Origin: Bacteroidetes bacterium QS_8_64_10
GTDB taxonomy: Bacteria; Bacteroidota; Rhodothermia; Rhodothermales; Salinibacteraceae
DNA length: 6,308 nucleotides
NCBI GenBank assembly: GCA_003022505.1
Contig: PXTQ01000135.1
Coordinates: 18,250-24,557, forward strand
Direction: 5' to 3'
Shown: piece by piece, positions 1 through 4,761 of the stretch
How the letters are laid out: every line of letters starts with the position of its first letter
Numbering within the stretch: the stretch's first letter is position 1
Made by a program: the position numbers and the translations under genes
The notes under the pieces: generated by a model
The model's database searches: none
Seen by the model: the letters and a program-made list of their open reading frames with translations, nothing else
Told to the model about the DNA's origin: nothing

Positions 1-1
1 G

Positions 2-928
2 GCGTCCTCCATCGACGAGGTGATGGTGGGCGTCGGCGCGACGGGCTGCTACGTGACGGCGGCACACGCGCTCCTGGATCCGGGCGACGAGGTGATCCTG
101 CTGGAGCCGTTCTACGGCTATCACCGCAACGTGCTGGCGCTCATGGAGGGCGTGCGCATCCGCTACGTACCCGCCGAGCCGCCCGCGTGGACCCCCGACT
201 TCGAGGCGCTGGCGGCGACCTTCTCGGAACGCACGAAGGCTGTGGTGCTCAACACGCCGGGCAACCCCAGCGGCAAGGTGTGGAGCCGCCCGGAGATGGA
301 GCGCCTACTCCGGCTGGCGGAGCGGCACGACGCCTACGTCCTCACCGACGAGATCTACGAGTACATGACCTACGACGGGCGCGAGCATCGATCCTTCGGT
401 GCGCTGCCCGACGCCTACGAGCGCACCGTCACGATATCCGGCTTCTCCAAGACGTTCAACATGACGGGCTGGCGGCTGGGCTACGCGGTCGGCCCCGCGC
501 CGATCATCGAGGCAATGGGGCTGGTGAACGACTTGAATTACATCTGCGCGCCTGCGCCGCTTCAGCACGGCGTGGCGGAGGCGCTCCCGATGGATGCTTC
601 GTATTATGAGAACTTGCAGCGCGACTACGCGAGGCGGCGGCGGCTTCTCTGCGAGGCGCTCGAAGACGCCGGGTTCGAGTTCGCCCGGCCCGAAGGTGCA
701 TACTACGTCTTTGCCGGCTTCGAGGAGTTGGCCGGCGAGCGCGAGGGCTTCGTGGACGGGCAGGCCGCCAGCGACACGCTGATCCATGAGGCGGGCGTGG
801 CGGCCATTCCCGGCGCGTCGTTTTTCGAGGAGCCGGAGCGCGGGCGCTACTACCTGCGCTTTTGTTTTGCGAAGGAGATTCCCGTCCTGCGGCAGGCCTG
901 CGAGCAGCTGCGCTCGGCATTTGCGTGA
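2..928 (+). CDS. Class I/II PLP-dependent aminotransferase (5' truncated by window edge)
   Basis: This is a cytosolic fold-type I aminotransferase that moves an amino group between an amino acid and a 2-oxo acid using pyridoxal phosphate. The frame is open to the left edge, so the GTG at 20 and ATG at 23 are internal codons and roughly the first 80-90 residues are missing. Counting from the first full codon (position 2), I see the NTPGNPSG motif with the cofactor-contacting Asn88, Asp116 and Tyr119 in DEIYEY, the Schiff-base lysine Lys150 in SGFSKTFNMTGWRLGY, and a C-terminal YYLRF whose Arg286 should bind the substrate carboxylate. The segment GDEVILLEPFYGYH resembles the kynurenine/methionine aminotransferase (KAT, YbdL) branch, but aspartate or other class I enzymes cannot be excluded, so no symbol or substrate is given. 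The 308 visible residues and the intact C-terminus look functional. The next gene lies 143 bp downstream on the same strand. Confidence 0.92.
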   Translation, partial: ASSIDEVMVGVGATGCYVTAAHALLDPGDEVILLEPFYGYHRNVLALMEGVRIRYVPAEPPAWTPDFEALAATFSERTKAVVLNTPGNPSGKVWSRPEMERLLRLAERHDAYVLTDEIYEYMTYDGREHRSFGALPDAYERTVTISGFSKTFNMTGWRLGYAVGPAPIIEAMGLVNDLNYICAPAPLQHGVAEALPMDASYYENLQRDYARRRRLLCEALEDAGFEFARPEGAYYVFAGFEELAGEREGFVDGQAASDTLIHEAGVAAIPGASFFEEPERGRYYLRFCFAKEIPVLRQACEQLRSAFA

Positions 929-980
929 GGCCATTCACCGCCGAGAACGAAGGGCGCGAAGGTATCTGGCTTGCTGCCGC

Positions 981-1003
981 ACGCAATACGCATTACGCAA
1001 TAC
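981..1003. repeat. 9-bp direct repeat ACGCAATAC in intergenic spacer
   Basis: ACGCAATAC occurs at 981-989 and again at 995-1003, separated by GCATT. It sits in the 143-bp spacer 929-1071, which also holds a purine-rich stretch near 937-962 (a degenerate CCGCnGAGAACG..GGGCGCGAAGG pattern) and a run of nine C at 1017-1025. No gene or clear terminator is visible in the spacer. The repeat resembles degenerate short repeats in the other spacers of this window, so it may belong to a dispersed intergenic family. Its function is unknown. Confidence 0.45.
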
Positions 1004-1071
1004 TCACGTTGTGCAGCCCCCCCCCATCGCAGGCCGGCGTAGCCTTCCCAATCAACCGCCCTTCTCCTTTC

Positions 1072-1641
1072 ATGGAAGCCTGGCAGCACGTCGCTTTGGG
1101 CATCGGGCTGGCCGCCGCCTGCGGCTTCCGCGTGTTCGTGCCGCTCCTGCTGATGGGCGTGGGAGCGCGCACGGGTTTCCTGGACCTCTCGGCGGACATG
1201 GCGTGGCTCTCCTCGAACGCGGCGCTCATCGGATTGGCGACCGCCGCCGTCGCGGAGGTGCTGGCGTACTACGTGCCGTGGGTGGACAACCTGCTGGACG
1301 CGGTTGCTACGCCTGCGGCGATGGGGGCGGGCACGCTCGCCAGCGCGTCGGTGCTGGGCGGCGACCTCCCGGCGATGTGGACGTGGGGCCTCTCGGCCAT
1401 TGCGGGCGGCGGCGCGGCAGGCCTGATCCAGGGCGGCACCGTCGCCACGCGCGGGGCGTCGTCGGCCTCTACGGGCGGAGCCAGCAACTTTGTGGTGGCA
1501 ACGCTGGAGAACGTCGCCTCCGTGCTTACGACCGTGCTGGCCGTGGCCGCACCGCTTCTGGCCGCTGCGGGCGTCGTGGGGCTGCTCGCCTACGCCGCGT
1601 GGCGGCTCGTGCGGCGAAGGCGCGCTCCCTCGGCATCGTGA
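1072..1641 (+). CDS. DUF4126 family integral membrane protein
   Basis: This encodes a 189-residue, strongly hydrophobic protein of unknown function that probably lies in the cytoplasmic membrane. Family features include the N-terminal segment ACGFRVFVPLLLMGVGAR (residues 16-33) and AEVLAYYVPWVDNLLDAV (61-78), the G-FR-F-P and E-(x)n-P-x-VD pattern typical of DUF4126. Likely membrane segments are about 8-32, 50-68, 83-97, 103-121 and 150-178, and the protein ends in a basic tail RRRR (181-184), consistent with a cytoplasmic C-terminus. I chose the ATG at 1072 because the frame upstream, although open back to 862, overlaps the aminotransferase and reads as a low-quality sequence, while the family normally begins just before the first helix. 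The start has no Shine-Dalgarno sequence and is preceded by the pyrimidine-rich cccttctcctttc. It could be co-transcribed with the upstream aminotransferase, but nothing links the two functionally. Confidence 0.85.
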   Translation: MEAWQHVALGIGLAAACGFRVFVPLLLMGVGARTGFLDLSADMAWLSSNAALIGLATAAVAEVLAYYVPWVDNLLDAVATPAAMGAGTLASASVLGGDLPAMWTWGLSAIAGGGAAGLIQGGTVATRGASSASTGGASNFVVATLENVASVLTTVLAVAAPLLAAAGVVGLLAYAAWRLVRRRRAPSAS

Positions 1642-1741
1642 GTCAGGTCTTTTCGCTGGAAGTTGCGCCTTCGGCTCCACTCCCAGCTACGACGCGCCGC
1701 CGCCCCGTGCGGAGCTACTGGTGTATTACAGGTGAATGGAC

Positions 1742-1815
1742 AGGTGCGACGCACTTCAAGGGGGCGCGGCGCTTCAAGTTTGCATCGCATGGAGCAAGAA
1801 AAGTGCGTCGCACCT
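1742..1815. repeat. 15-bp perfect inverted repeat (REP/BIME-like) between convergent genes
   Basis: AGGTGCGACGCACTT at 1742-1756 is the exact reverse complement of AAGTGCGTCGCACCT at 1801-1815, with a 44-base spacer that contains CTTCAAG twice (1754-1760 and 1772-1778). Each arm is itself nearly palindromic (GTGCG-N-CGCAC), so each could form a small hairpin as well as pairing with the other arm. It lies in the 272-bp region 1642-1913 between the convergent DUF4126 and TonB-like genes, where extragenic palindromic elements are often found. No T-run follows, so it is not a classical intrinsic terminator. It could be a REP or BIME-type element or a small non-autonomous element. The rest of 1642-1913 shows no gene. 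Confidence 0.7.
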
Positions 1816-1863
1816 CCTGACCCTTACCTCATACGATCACGTGTAGCACACCACTACCCGAAA

Positions 1864-1876
1864 GTCCCGAAGGGAC
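1864..1876 (-). terminator. Possible weak hairpin terminator after the TonB-like gene
   Basis: Read on the minus strand, GTCCC-TTC-GGGAC forms a 5-bp GC-rich stem followed by TTTC, about 38 bases past the stop codon of the TonB-like gene. The stem is short and the T-run is poor, so this is only a candidate. Confidence 0.25.
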
Positions 1877-1913
1877 GAGAGCGAGCCGAGCGCCCCATCT
1901 CCCGTACTCCCGT

Positions 1914-2507
1914 TCACCCAGCCGGTGTGAAGTTGAGGCTGTATCGTATCCAGGAGGGCACGGGCTGCCAGCTTCCGTTGCGCAGCACGTAGGCGGGACG
2001 CCACTTCGACTCCGCCGTGGTGCGCATCATTCCCTGATCCATCACGGGGTGCCCAAGGCCGTTCAGGAGCCGAATGGCCTGCGGCTCTCCTTTTTTGTTG
2101 AGATACACCTGCGTCTGCACCTCCCCGCTGACGCCCTGCTGCTGCAGGCTATCCGGATAGATGATCGGTGCGTCTTCACCGGGCGTGGTGGTGGGCGTCG
2201 GCTCGCGGAAGTTGCTGCGGATCGCTTTGACGGCTTTCTGCTTCAGCTTATCGACTGCCTTCGAGAGGCTGCCTCCGATTCCGCGTCCCGCCAGTTGGTC
2301 TTCGACCATGGGACGGACGTGCGCCTGAAAGAGCGAGTCGATGATGCGCGGGTGATTGCGGTATAACGGCTGGATTCGCTCCTTGAGGGCGGTGGCAAGT
2401 TGCTCGGCGGAGACGTTACCGGCGGAGACGGAGTACACCTTGTCTCCGGAGATGACGCCCATCGTCTTGAGCGACGACATGTCGCGGTAGGCGCGCGCAG
2501 TGTCCAC
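1914..2507 (-). CDS. Putative lipoprotein with TonB-type C-terminal domain (main body, N-terminus in another frame)
   Basis: The open frame gives 197 residues from a GTG at 2507. Residues about 31-98 are predicted helical and rich in charged residues, followed by a Pro/Thr linker PTPTTTPG (103-110) and a TonB-like C-terminal domain (about 113-195). That domain shows YPDSLQQQGVSGEVQTQVYL with the G-x-V-x-x-x-V-x-x-x-G pattern, then a variable strand, LD-like VMDQGMM and the KWRPAY block (168-173), matching the TonB core where GxV leads and W-x-P-A closes. TonB domains contact outer-membrane receptors or act in cell-envelope complexes in the periplasm. The GTG at 2507 is unlikely to be the real start: it would give no export signal, and the frame is open upstream to 2597 while a lipoprotein signal peptide begins at 2601 in another frame. 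A single extra base around 2511-2513 (CCC) would explain the break. The gene may be frame-disrupted or the sequence may carry an indel. Confidence 0.72.
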   Translation of the reverse strand: MDTARAYRDMSSLKTMGVISGDKVYSVSAGNVSAEQLATALKERIQPLYRNHPRIIDSLFQAHVRPMVEDQLAGRGIGGSLSKAVDKLKQKAVKAIRSNFREPTPTTTPGEDAPIIYPDSLQQQGVSGEVQTQVYLNKKGEPQAIRLLNGLGHPVMDQGMMRTTAESKWRPAYVLRNGSWQPVPSWIRYSLNFTPAG

Positions 2508-2601
2508 GTCGGGACGCCACCAGCTCTTCGCCGCTGCCGCCGCAGCCCGCCGCGAGCAGGGTGATTGTGATGAAAAGGCACACGCAGGGGCGAGTAGTCA
2601 T
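2508..2601 (-). other. Lipoprotein signal peptide, out-of-frame 5' part of the TonB-like gene
   Basis: From the ATG at 2601 on the minus strand the frame reads a short basic start, a hydrophobic core (CLFITITLLAAG) and a lipobox LAAGC with the cysteine at residue 20, then GGSGEEL. This is a textbook lipoprotein signal for cleavage by signal peptidase II and lipid attachment to Cys20. The frame then becomes arginine-rich nonsense and stops at 2416. Dropping one C from the CCC at 2511-2513 joins it smoothly to the downstream frame as ...GEELVASDVDTARAYRDM..., giving a lipoprotein of about 228 residues. I therefore read 1914-2601 as one gene with a +1 base. Whether this is a real mutation or a sequencing error cannot be told from the sequence. 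Confidence 0.55.
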
Positions 2602-2667
2602 GTCGTTGAGGGCGGGTTGTGGATTTGCAAGGTGGGAGTCGGGACTTCGCCTCGCCTTCCAGCAGGC

Positions 2668-2976
2668 TCAAGTGAGATAATTCATGACGCCGAGAATGGC
2701 CGCTGCCAGCACAATGGCACCGTAGATGCGAACGGTCTGACGCTGCATCTCGTTACGCAGTTGCATTTCAAGTTCTTTCAGGTCGTTCTTGCTCGCTTTC
2801 TCCTTTAGACTCTCATTCGTGTCTTCTTTGAACTCCTCAAGGTTGCCTCGTATGTCTGTCCTAAACTCCTCGAAGTTGCGCCTGAGCAGTTTCAGGTCGC
2901 GCTTCGTGGCGAGGTTTTCCTCTGCTGAACCAAACAGCCCGATCTTCTTTAACGCTCTGGAAGAAATGACTGACAG
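2668..2976 (-). CDS. Small coiled-coil protein with C-terminal membrane helix, start unresolved
   Basis: The minus-strand frame ending in TGA at 2668-2670 encodes a clearly protein-like sequence although it has no ATG, GTG or TTG start anywhere back to the stop at 3097-3099. Counting from a CTG at 2976 (102 residues): ALKKIGLFGSAEENLATKRD at 8-27, a long charged, heptad-like coiled coil (about 20-82), and a hydrophobic C-terminal segment IYGAIVLAAAILGVMNYL (84-101) that should be a membrane anchor with only one residue after it. This layout is typical of small DUF1640-like coiled-coil proteins whose function is mostly unknown. An AGGAGG lies at 2989-2994, 12 bases before the CTG, so a non-AUG start is possible. 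The alternative is a frameshift joining it to the short frame at 3023-3100. Its codons are more AT-rich than its neighbours, hinting at a different origin. It lies 66 bp before the lipoprotein start. Confidence 0.55.
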   Translation of the reverse strand: MSVISSRALKKIGLFGSAEENLATKRDLKLLRRNFEEFRTDIRGNLEEFKEDTNESLKEKASKNDLKELEMQLRNEMQRQTVRIYGAIVLAAAILGVMNYLT

Positions 2977-3022
2977 CGCTTCTCGTTCCCTCCTCGGCGT
3001 TCGGAAAAGGACCGCCGCGTTC

Positions 3023-3100
3023 TCATCTTTCGGCGATGGCCGCGAGCGCCTCGTCCATGGCCTCCAGCTCGCCTGCCGGATCCTTAAGTGAATCTTTCAA
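3023..3100 (-). other. Short coding-like frame, possible N-terminal piece of the coiled-coil gene
   Basis: From a TTG at 3100 (or the ATG at 3058, preceded by ggagg) the frame reads KDSLKDPAGELEAMDEALAA and ends IAER-stop at 3023-3025. The codons are GC3-rich like the confident genes, and the peptide looks like an amphipathic helix. Removing one A from the AAA at 3028-3030 would continue it as ...AIAEDENAAVLFRTPRRERE... into the frame of the coiled-coil protein. This would give a protein of about 143 residues spanning 2668-3100 with a standard start. It lies only 17 bp beyond the lat stop. It may also be a chance open frame. Confidence 0.3.
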
Positions 3101-3109
3101 CCTGCAAAC
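3098..3109 (+). repeat. 12-bp repeat CAACCTGCAAAC just after lat (inverted copy before lat)
   Basis: CAACCTGCAAAC lies 8 bp past the lat stop codon. Its exact reverse complement is at 4485-4496, 20 bp before the lat start, so the pair brackets the gene. The flanks (ccagccaactta here, cttgcaacctgcaaacttg there on the minus strand) look like further degenerate copies of a TTGCAAC/CCTGCAA theme. Confidence 0.5.
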
Positions 3110-3117
3110 CAGCCAAC

Positions 3118-4464
3118 TTACTCTTGAACGCGCTCGATGGCGCGCTCCAGCATCGCCAGGCCCTCGTCGATCTGCGCCTCGGTGATGGTGAGCGGCGAGC
3201 GGAAGCGCACGGAGCGTTCCCCGCAGCCGAGGATGACGACGCCCTCCTCGTAGCACGTCTCCAGCACGCGGTCGCGGAAGACGGCGCTCGGCAAATCGAA
3301 GGCGCACATCAGGCCGCGCCCGCGCGCCTGCGTGACGGCCTCGTGCTCGTCTTCCAACACGCGCAGGCGCTCCAGCAGGTGCCCGCCGGCGCGCCCCGCC
3401 TGCGCGAGGAGGTCGTCTTCTTCGATCACCTCCAGGATGCGGTCGAAGCGCACCATGTCCACGAGGTTGCCGCCCCACGTCGAGTTGATGCGGCTGGGCG
3501 TCTCGAAGACGTGACCGTCCACTTCGTCCACGCGACGGCTCGCCAGGATGCCGCACACCTGCGTTTTCTTGCCGAACGCCAAGATGTCGGGCCGCACGCC
3601 CAGCGACTGGTACGCCCAGAAGTCGCCCGTGATGCCGACGCCGCTCTGCACTTCATCGAAGACGAGCAGCGCCTCTTCTTCGTCGGCCAGGTCGCGGAGC
3701 CGCTGCAAGAAGCGCGGGCGGAAGTGATTGTCGCCACCCTCGCCCTGAATCGGCTCCAGGATGATGGCGGCGATCTCGTCGCCGTGCTCCTGAAACGCGC
3801 GCCTGGCCTGCCGGAGGGCGCGCTCCTCGCGCTCGGCCACCGCCGCTTCGTACTCGTCGAGCGGAAACGTAATCTTGGGGTTCGTGATGCGCGGCCAGTC
3901 AAACTTGGGGAAATACTTCGTCTTCAGCGGCTTCGTGTTGGTGAGGCTCATCGTGTAGCCCGTGCGCCCGTGAAACGCCTCGTCGAGGTGCAGCACCTTG
4001 CTGCCGACCTCGCGGCGGTAGCCCTTCTCAAAGTTCTTGCGCACCTTCCAATCGAAGGCGGTCTTGAGCGCGTTCTCGACGGCGAGCGCCCCGCCCGAAA
4101 TAAAAAACGCATACGGCAGCTCGTCCGGGATGCCCACGCGGTCGAACGTGTCCACGAAGCGCGCCATGAGGCGCGTGCGCACGTCCGAATTCGTGATTTT
4201 ATTGAGCGCCGCTTCCATCAGACGGTCGCGGAAGGCCTCGTCGCGCGTCAGCTTGGGGTGATTCATGCCGAGCGCGCTGGAGGCGTAAAACCCAAAGAAA
4301 TCCAGCAGCGTGCGCCCCGTCGCTTCGTCGCGCAGCGCGACGCCCTCGCTTCGCTGCATGTCGAGCATGAGCGGCATCATGCCTTCGGTTTGCACGTGCT
4401 CGCTCAGGATGGCTTTGGCGCGCTCCGGCGTGAGGCTGTTGCTGGGCAGCGTAGCAGCTTCCAT
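3118..4464 (-). CDS. lat: L-lysine 6-transaminase (lysine epsilon-aminotransferase)
   Basis: This cytosolic class III PLP aminotransferase moves the epsilon-amino group of L-lysine to 2-oxoglutarate, giving 2-aminoadipate 6-semialdehyde (which cyclises to piperideine-6-carboxylate) and glutamate, a first step of lysine breakdown. It has 448 residues, the family's usual length (about 450). Visible landmarks are SGGALAVENALKTAFDWK (123-140; phosphate-binding SGG), FHGRTGY with Arg167, LEPIQGEGGDNHF with Glu242, the cofactor Asp270 in FDEVQSGVG, the Schiff-base lysine Lys300 in FGKKTQVCG, and the C-terminal VRFRSPL with Arg422. QGEGGDNHF and GKKTQVCG separate lysine 6-transaminases from GABA and ornithine aminotransferases. 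The ATG at 4464 gives MEAATLPSNSLTPERAKAIL and fits the family start; no Shine-Dalgarno is present. It is divergent from lipA, with a 297-bp shared upstream region, and the small minus-strand genes follow it. No partner semialdehyde dehydrogenase is in the window. Confidence 0.95.
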   Translation of the reverse strand: MEAATLPSNSLTPERAKAILSEHVQTEGMMPLMLDMQRSEGVALRDEATGRTLLDFFGFYASSALGMNHPKLTRDEAFRDRLMEAALNKITNSDVRTRLMARFVDTFDRVGIPDELPYAFFISGGALAVENALKTAFDWKVRKNFEKGYRREVGSKVLHLDEAFHGRTGYTMSLTNTKPLKTKYFPKFDWPRITNPKITFPLDEYEAAVAEREERALRQARRAFQEHGDEIAAIILEPIQGEGGDNHFRPRFLQRLRDLADEEEALLVFDEVQSGVGITGDFWAYQSLGVRPDILAFGKKTQVCGILASRRVDEVDGHVFETPSRINSTWGGNLVDMVRFDRILEVIEEDDLLAQAGRAGGHLLERLRVLEDEHEAVTQARGRGLMCAFDLPSAVFRDRVLETCYEEGVVILGCGERSVRFRSPLTITEAQIDEGLAMLERAIERVQE

Positions 4465-4484
4465 GAGTGGTTTCAGATGGGCAA

Positions 4485-4496
4485 GTTTGCAGGTTG
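4485..4496 (-). repeat. 12-bp inverted copy of the lat-flanking repeat
   Basis: GTTTGCAGGTTG on the plus strand is the exact reverse complement of the sequence at 3098-3109. It lies in the lat 5' leader, within the degenerate string gcaagtttgcaggttgcaag (4481-4500). As the two copies would both be in a transcript through lat, they could pair with each other, but a dispersed repeat is as likely. Confidence 0.5.
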
Positions 4497-4515
4497 CAAG
4501 TTCGAGGCGGCCTGT

Positions 4516-4550
4516 TCACGTGACCGGCATTAGTTTTCTATATACTAATG
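4516..4550. promoter_or_regulatory. Candidate operator/promoter with palindromes between lat and lipA
   Basis: The divergent spacer 4465-4761 contains an AT-rich island in otherwise GC-rich DNA. CATTAGT at 4528-4534 and ACTAATG at 4544-4550 form a perfect 7-bp inverted repeat with a 9-base AT-rich centre (tttctatat), the layout of a dimeric regulator site. TATACT at 4541-4546 could be a -10 element on the plus strand, and TAGTTTTC at 4531-4538 comes close to the Bacteroidota -7 consensus TAnnTTTG. Just beside it, TCACGTGA (4516-4523) is a perfect 8-bp palindrome. The site is about 64 bp from the lat start and 212 bp from the lipA start, so it could serve either or both. No start site can be read from sequence alone. 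Confidence 0.4.
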
Positions 4551-4709
4551 ACGGCATCACAACTTGGTTGCAAACAGTTTCGCCAGAAAAGCAGAAAGAT
4601 GAGCTTTCAGAAAGGCCGGGAAAGAATTGACGCGCGAGAATGGACGTGTCGAGATCGAACGTCTGTCCTGACAACGCGGATCATTACGCCGCGATTTCGG
4701 TAGCCTTCG

Positions 4710-4761
4710 TCCCCTATTTTCTCTTCCGCTCCCCCATTCTTCCTTCCCCCCTTTCTCGTTT
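4710..4761 (+). promoter_or_regulatory. Polypyrimidine leader directly before lipA
   Basis: Of the 52 bases before the lipA ATG, 48 are C or T; the four purines are at 4716, 4728, 4736 and 4758. There is no Shine-Dalgarno sequence. A single-stranded pyrimidine-rich leader of this type could help ribosome loading through protein S1, which fits an organism that does not rely on Shine-Dalgarno pairing. The remaining DNA at 4551-4709 shows no gene or clear signal. Confidence 0.4.

Noticed and set aside
1017..1025. Run of nine C bases as a functional element
   Set aside because: It is in a non-coding spacer and may be a simple homopolymer; there is no structure around it to support a role.
862..1071. 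N-terminal extension of the DUF4126 protein to 862
   Set aside because: It overlaps the aminotransferase in another frame, crosses repeat-bearing spacer DNA and adds no recognisable domain; the family begins near the first helix.
850..1680. Minus-strand open frame of 276 codons
   Set aside because: Antisense shadow of the aminotransferase end and DUF4126 gene with Arg/His/Gln-rich composition.
1742..1815. Inverted repeat as the ends of an insertion sequence
   Set aside because: The ends are only 74 bp apart, there is no transposase and no target-site duplication that I can see.
786..1820. Open frame of 344 codons across the aminotransferase and DUF4126 genes
   Set aside because: Arg/Gly/Ala-rich shadow of two clear genes in another frame; no family resemblance.
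3118..4464. lat as a GABA, ornithine or acetylornithine aminotransferase
   Set aside because: The QGEGGDNHF and GKKTQVCG motifs and the length and position of the active-site lysine fit lysine 6-transaminase better than those relatives.
3088..4533. Long plus-strand open frame (481 codons) opposite lat
   Set aside because: It is antisense to lat, rich in Ala, Arg, Leu and His as expected from a complement of GC-rich coding DNA, and shows no domain. The lat frame has all catalytic residues.
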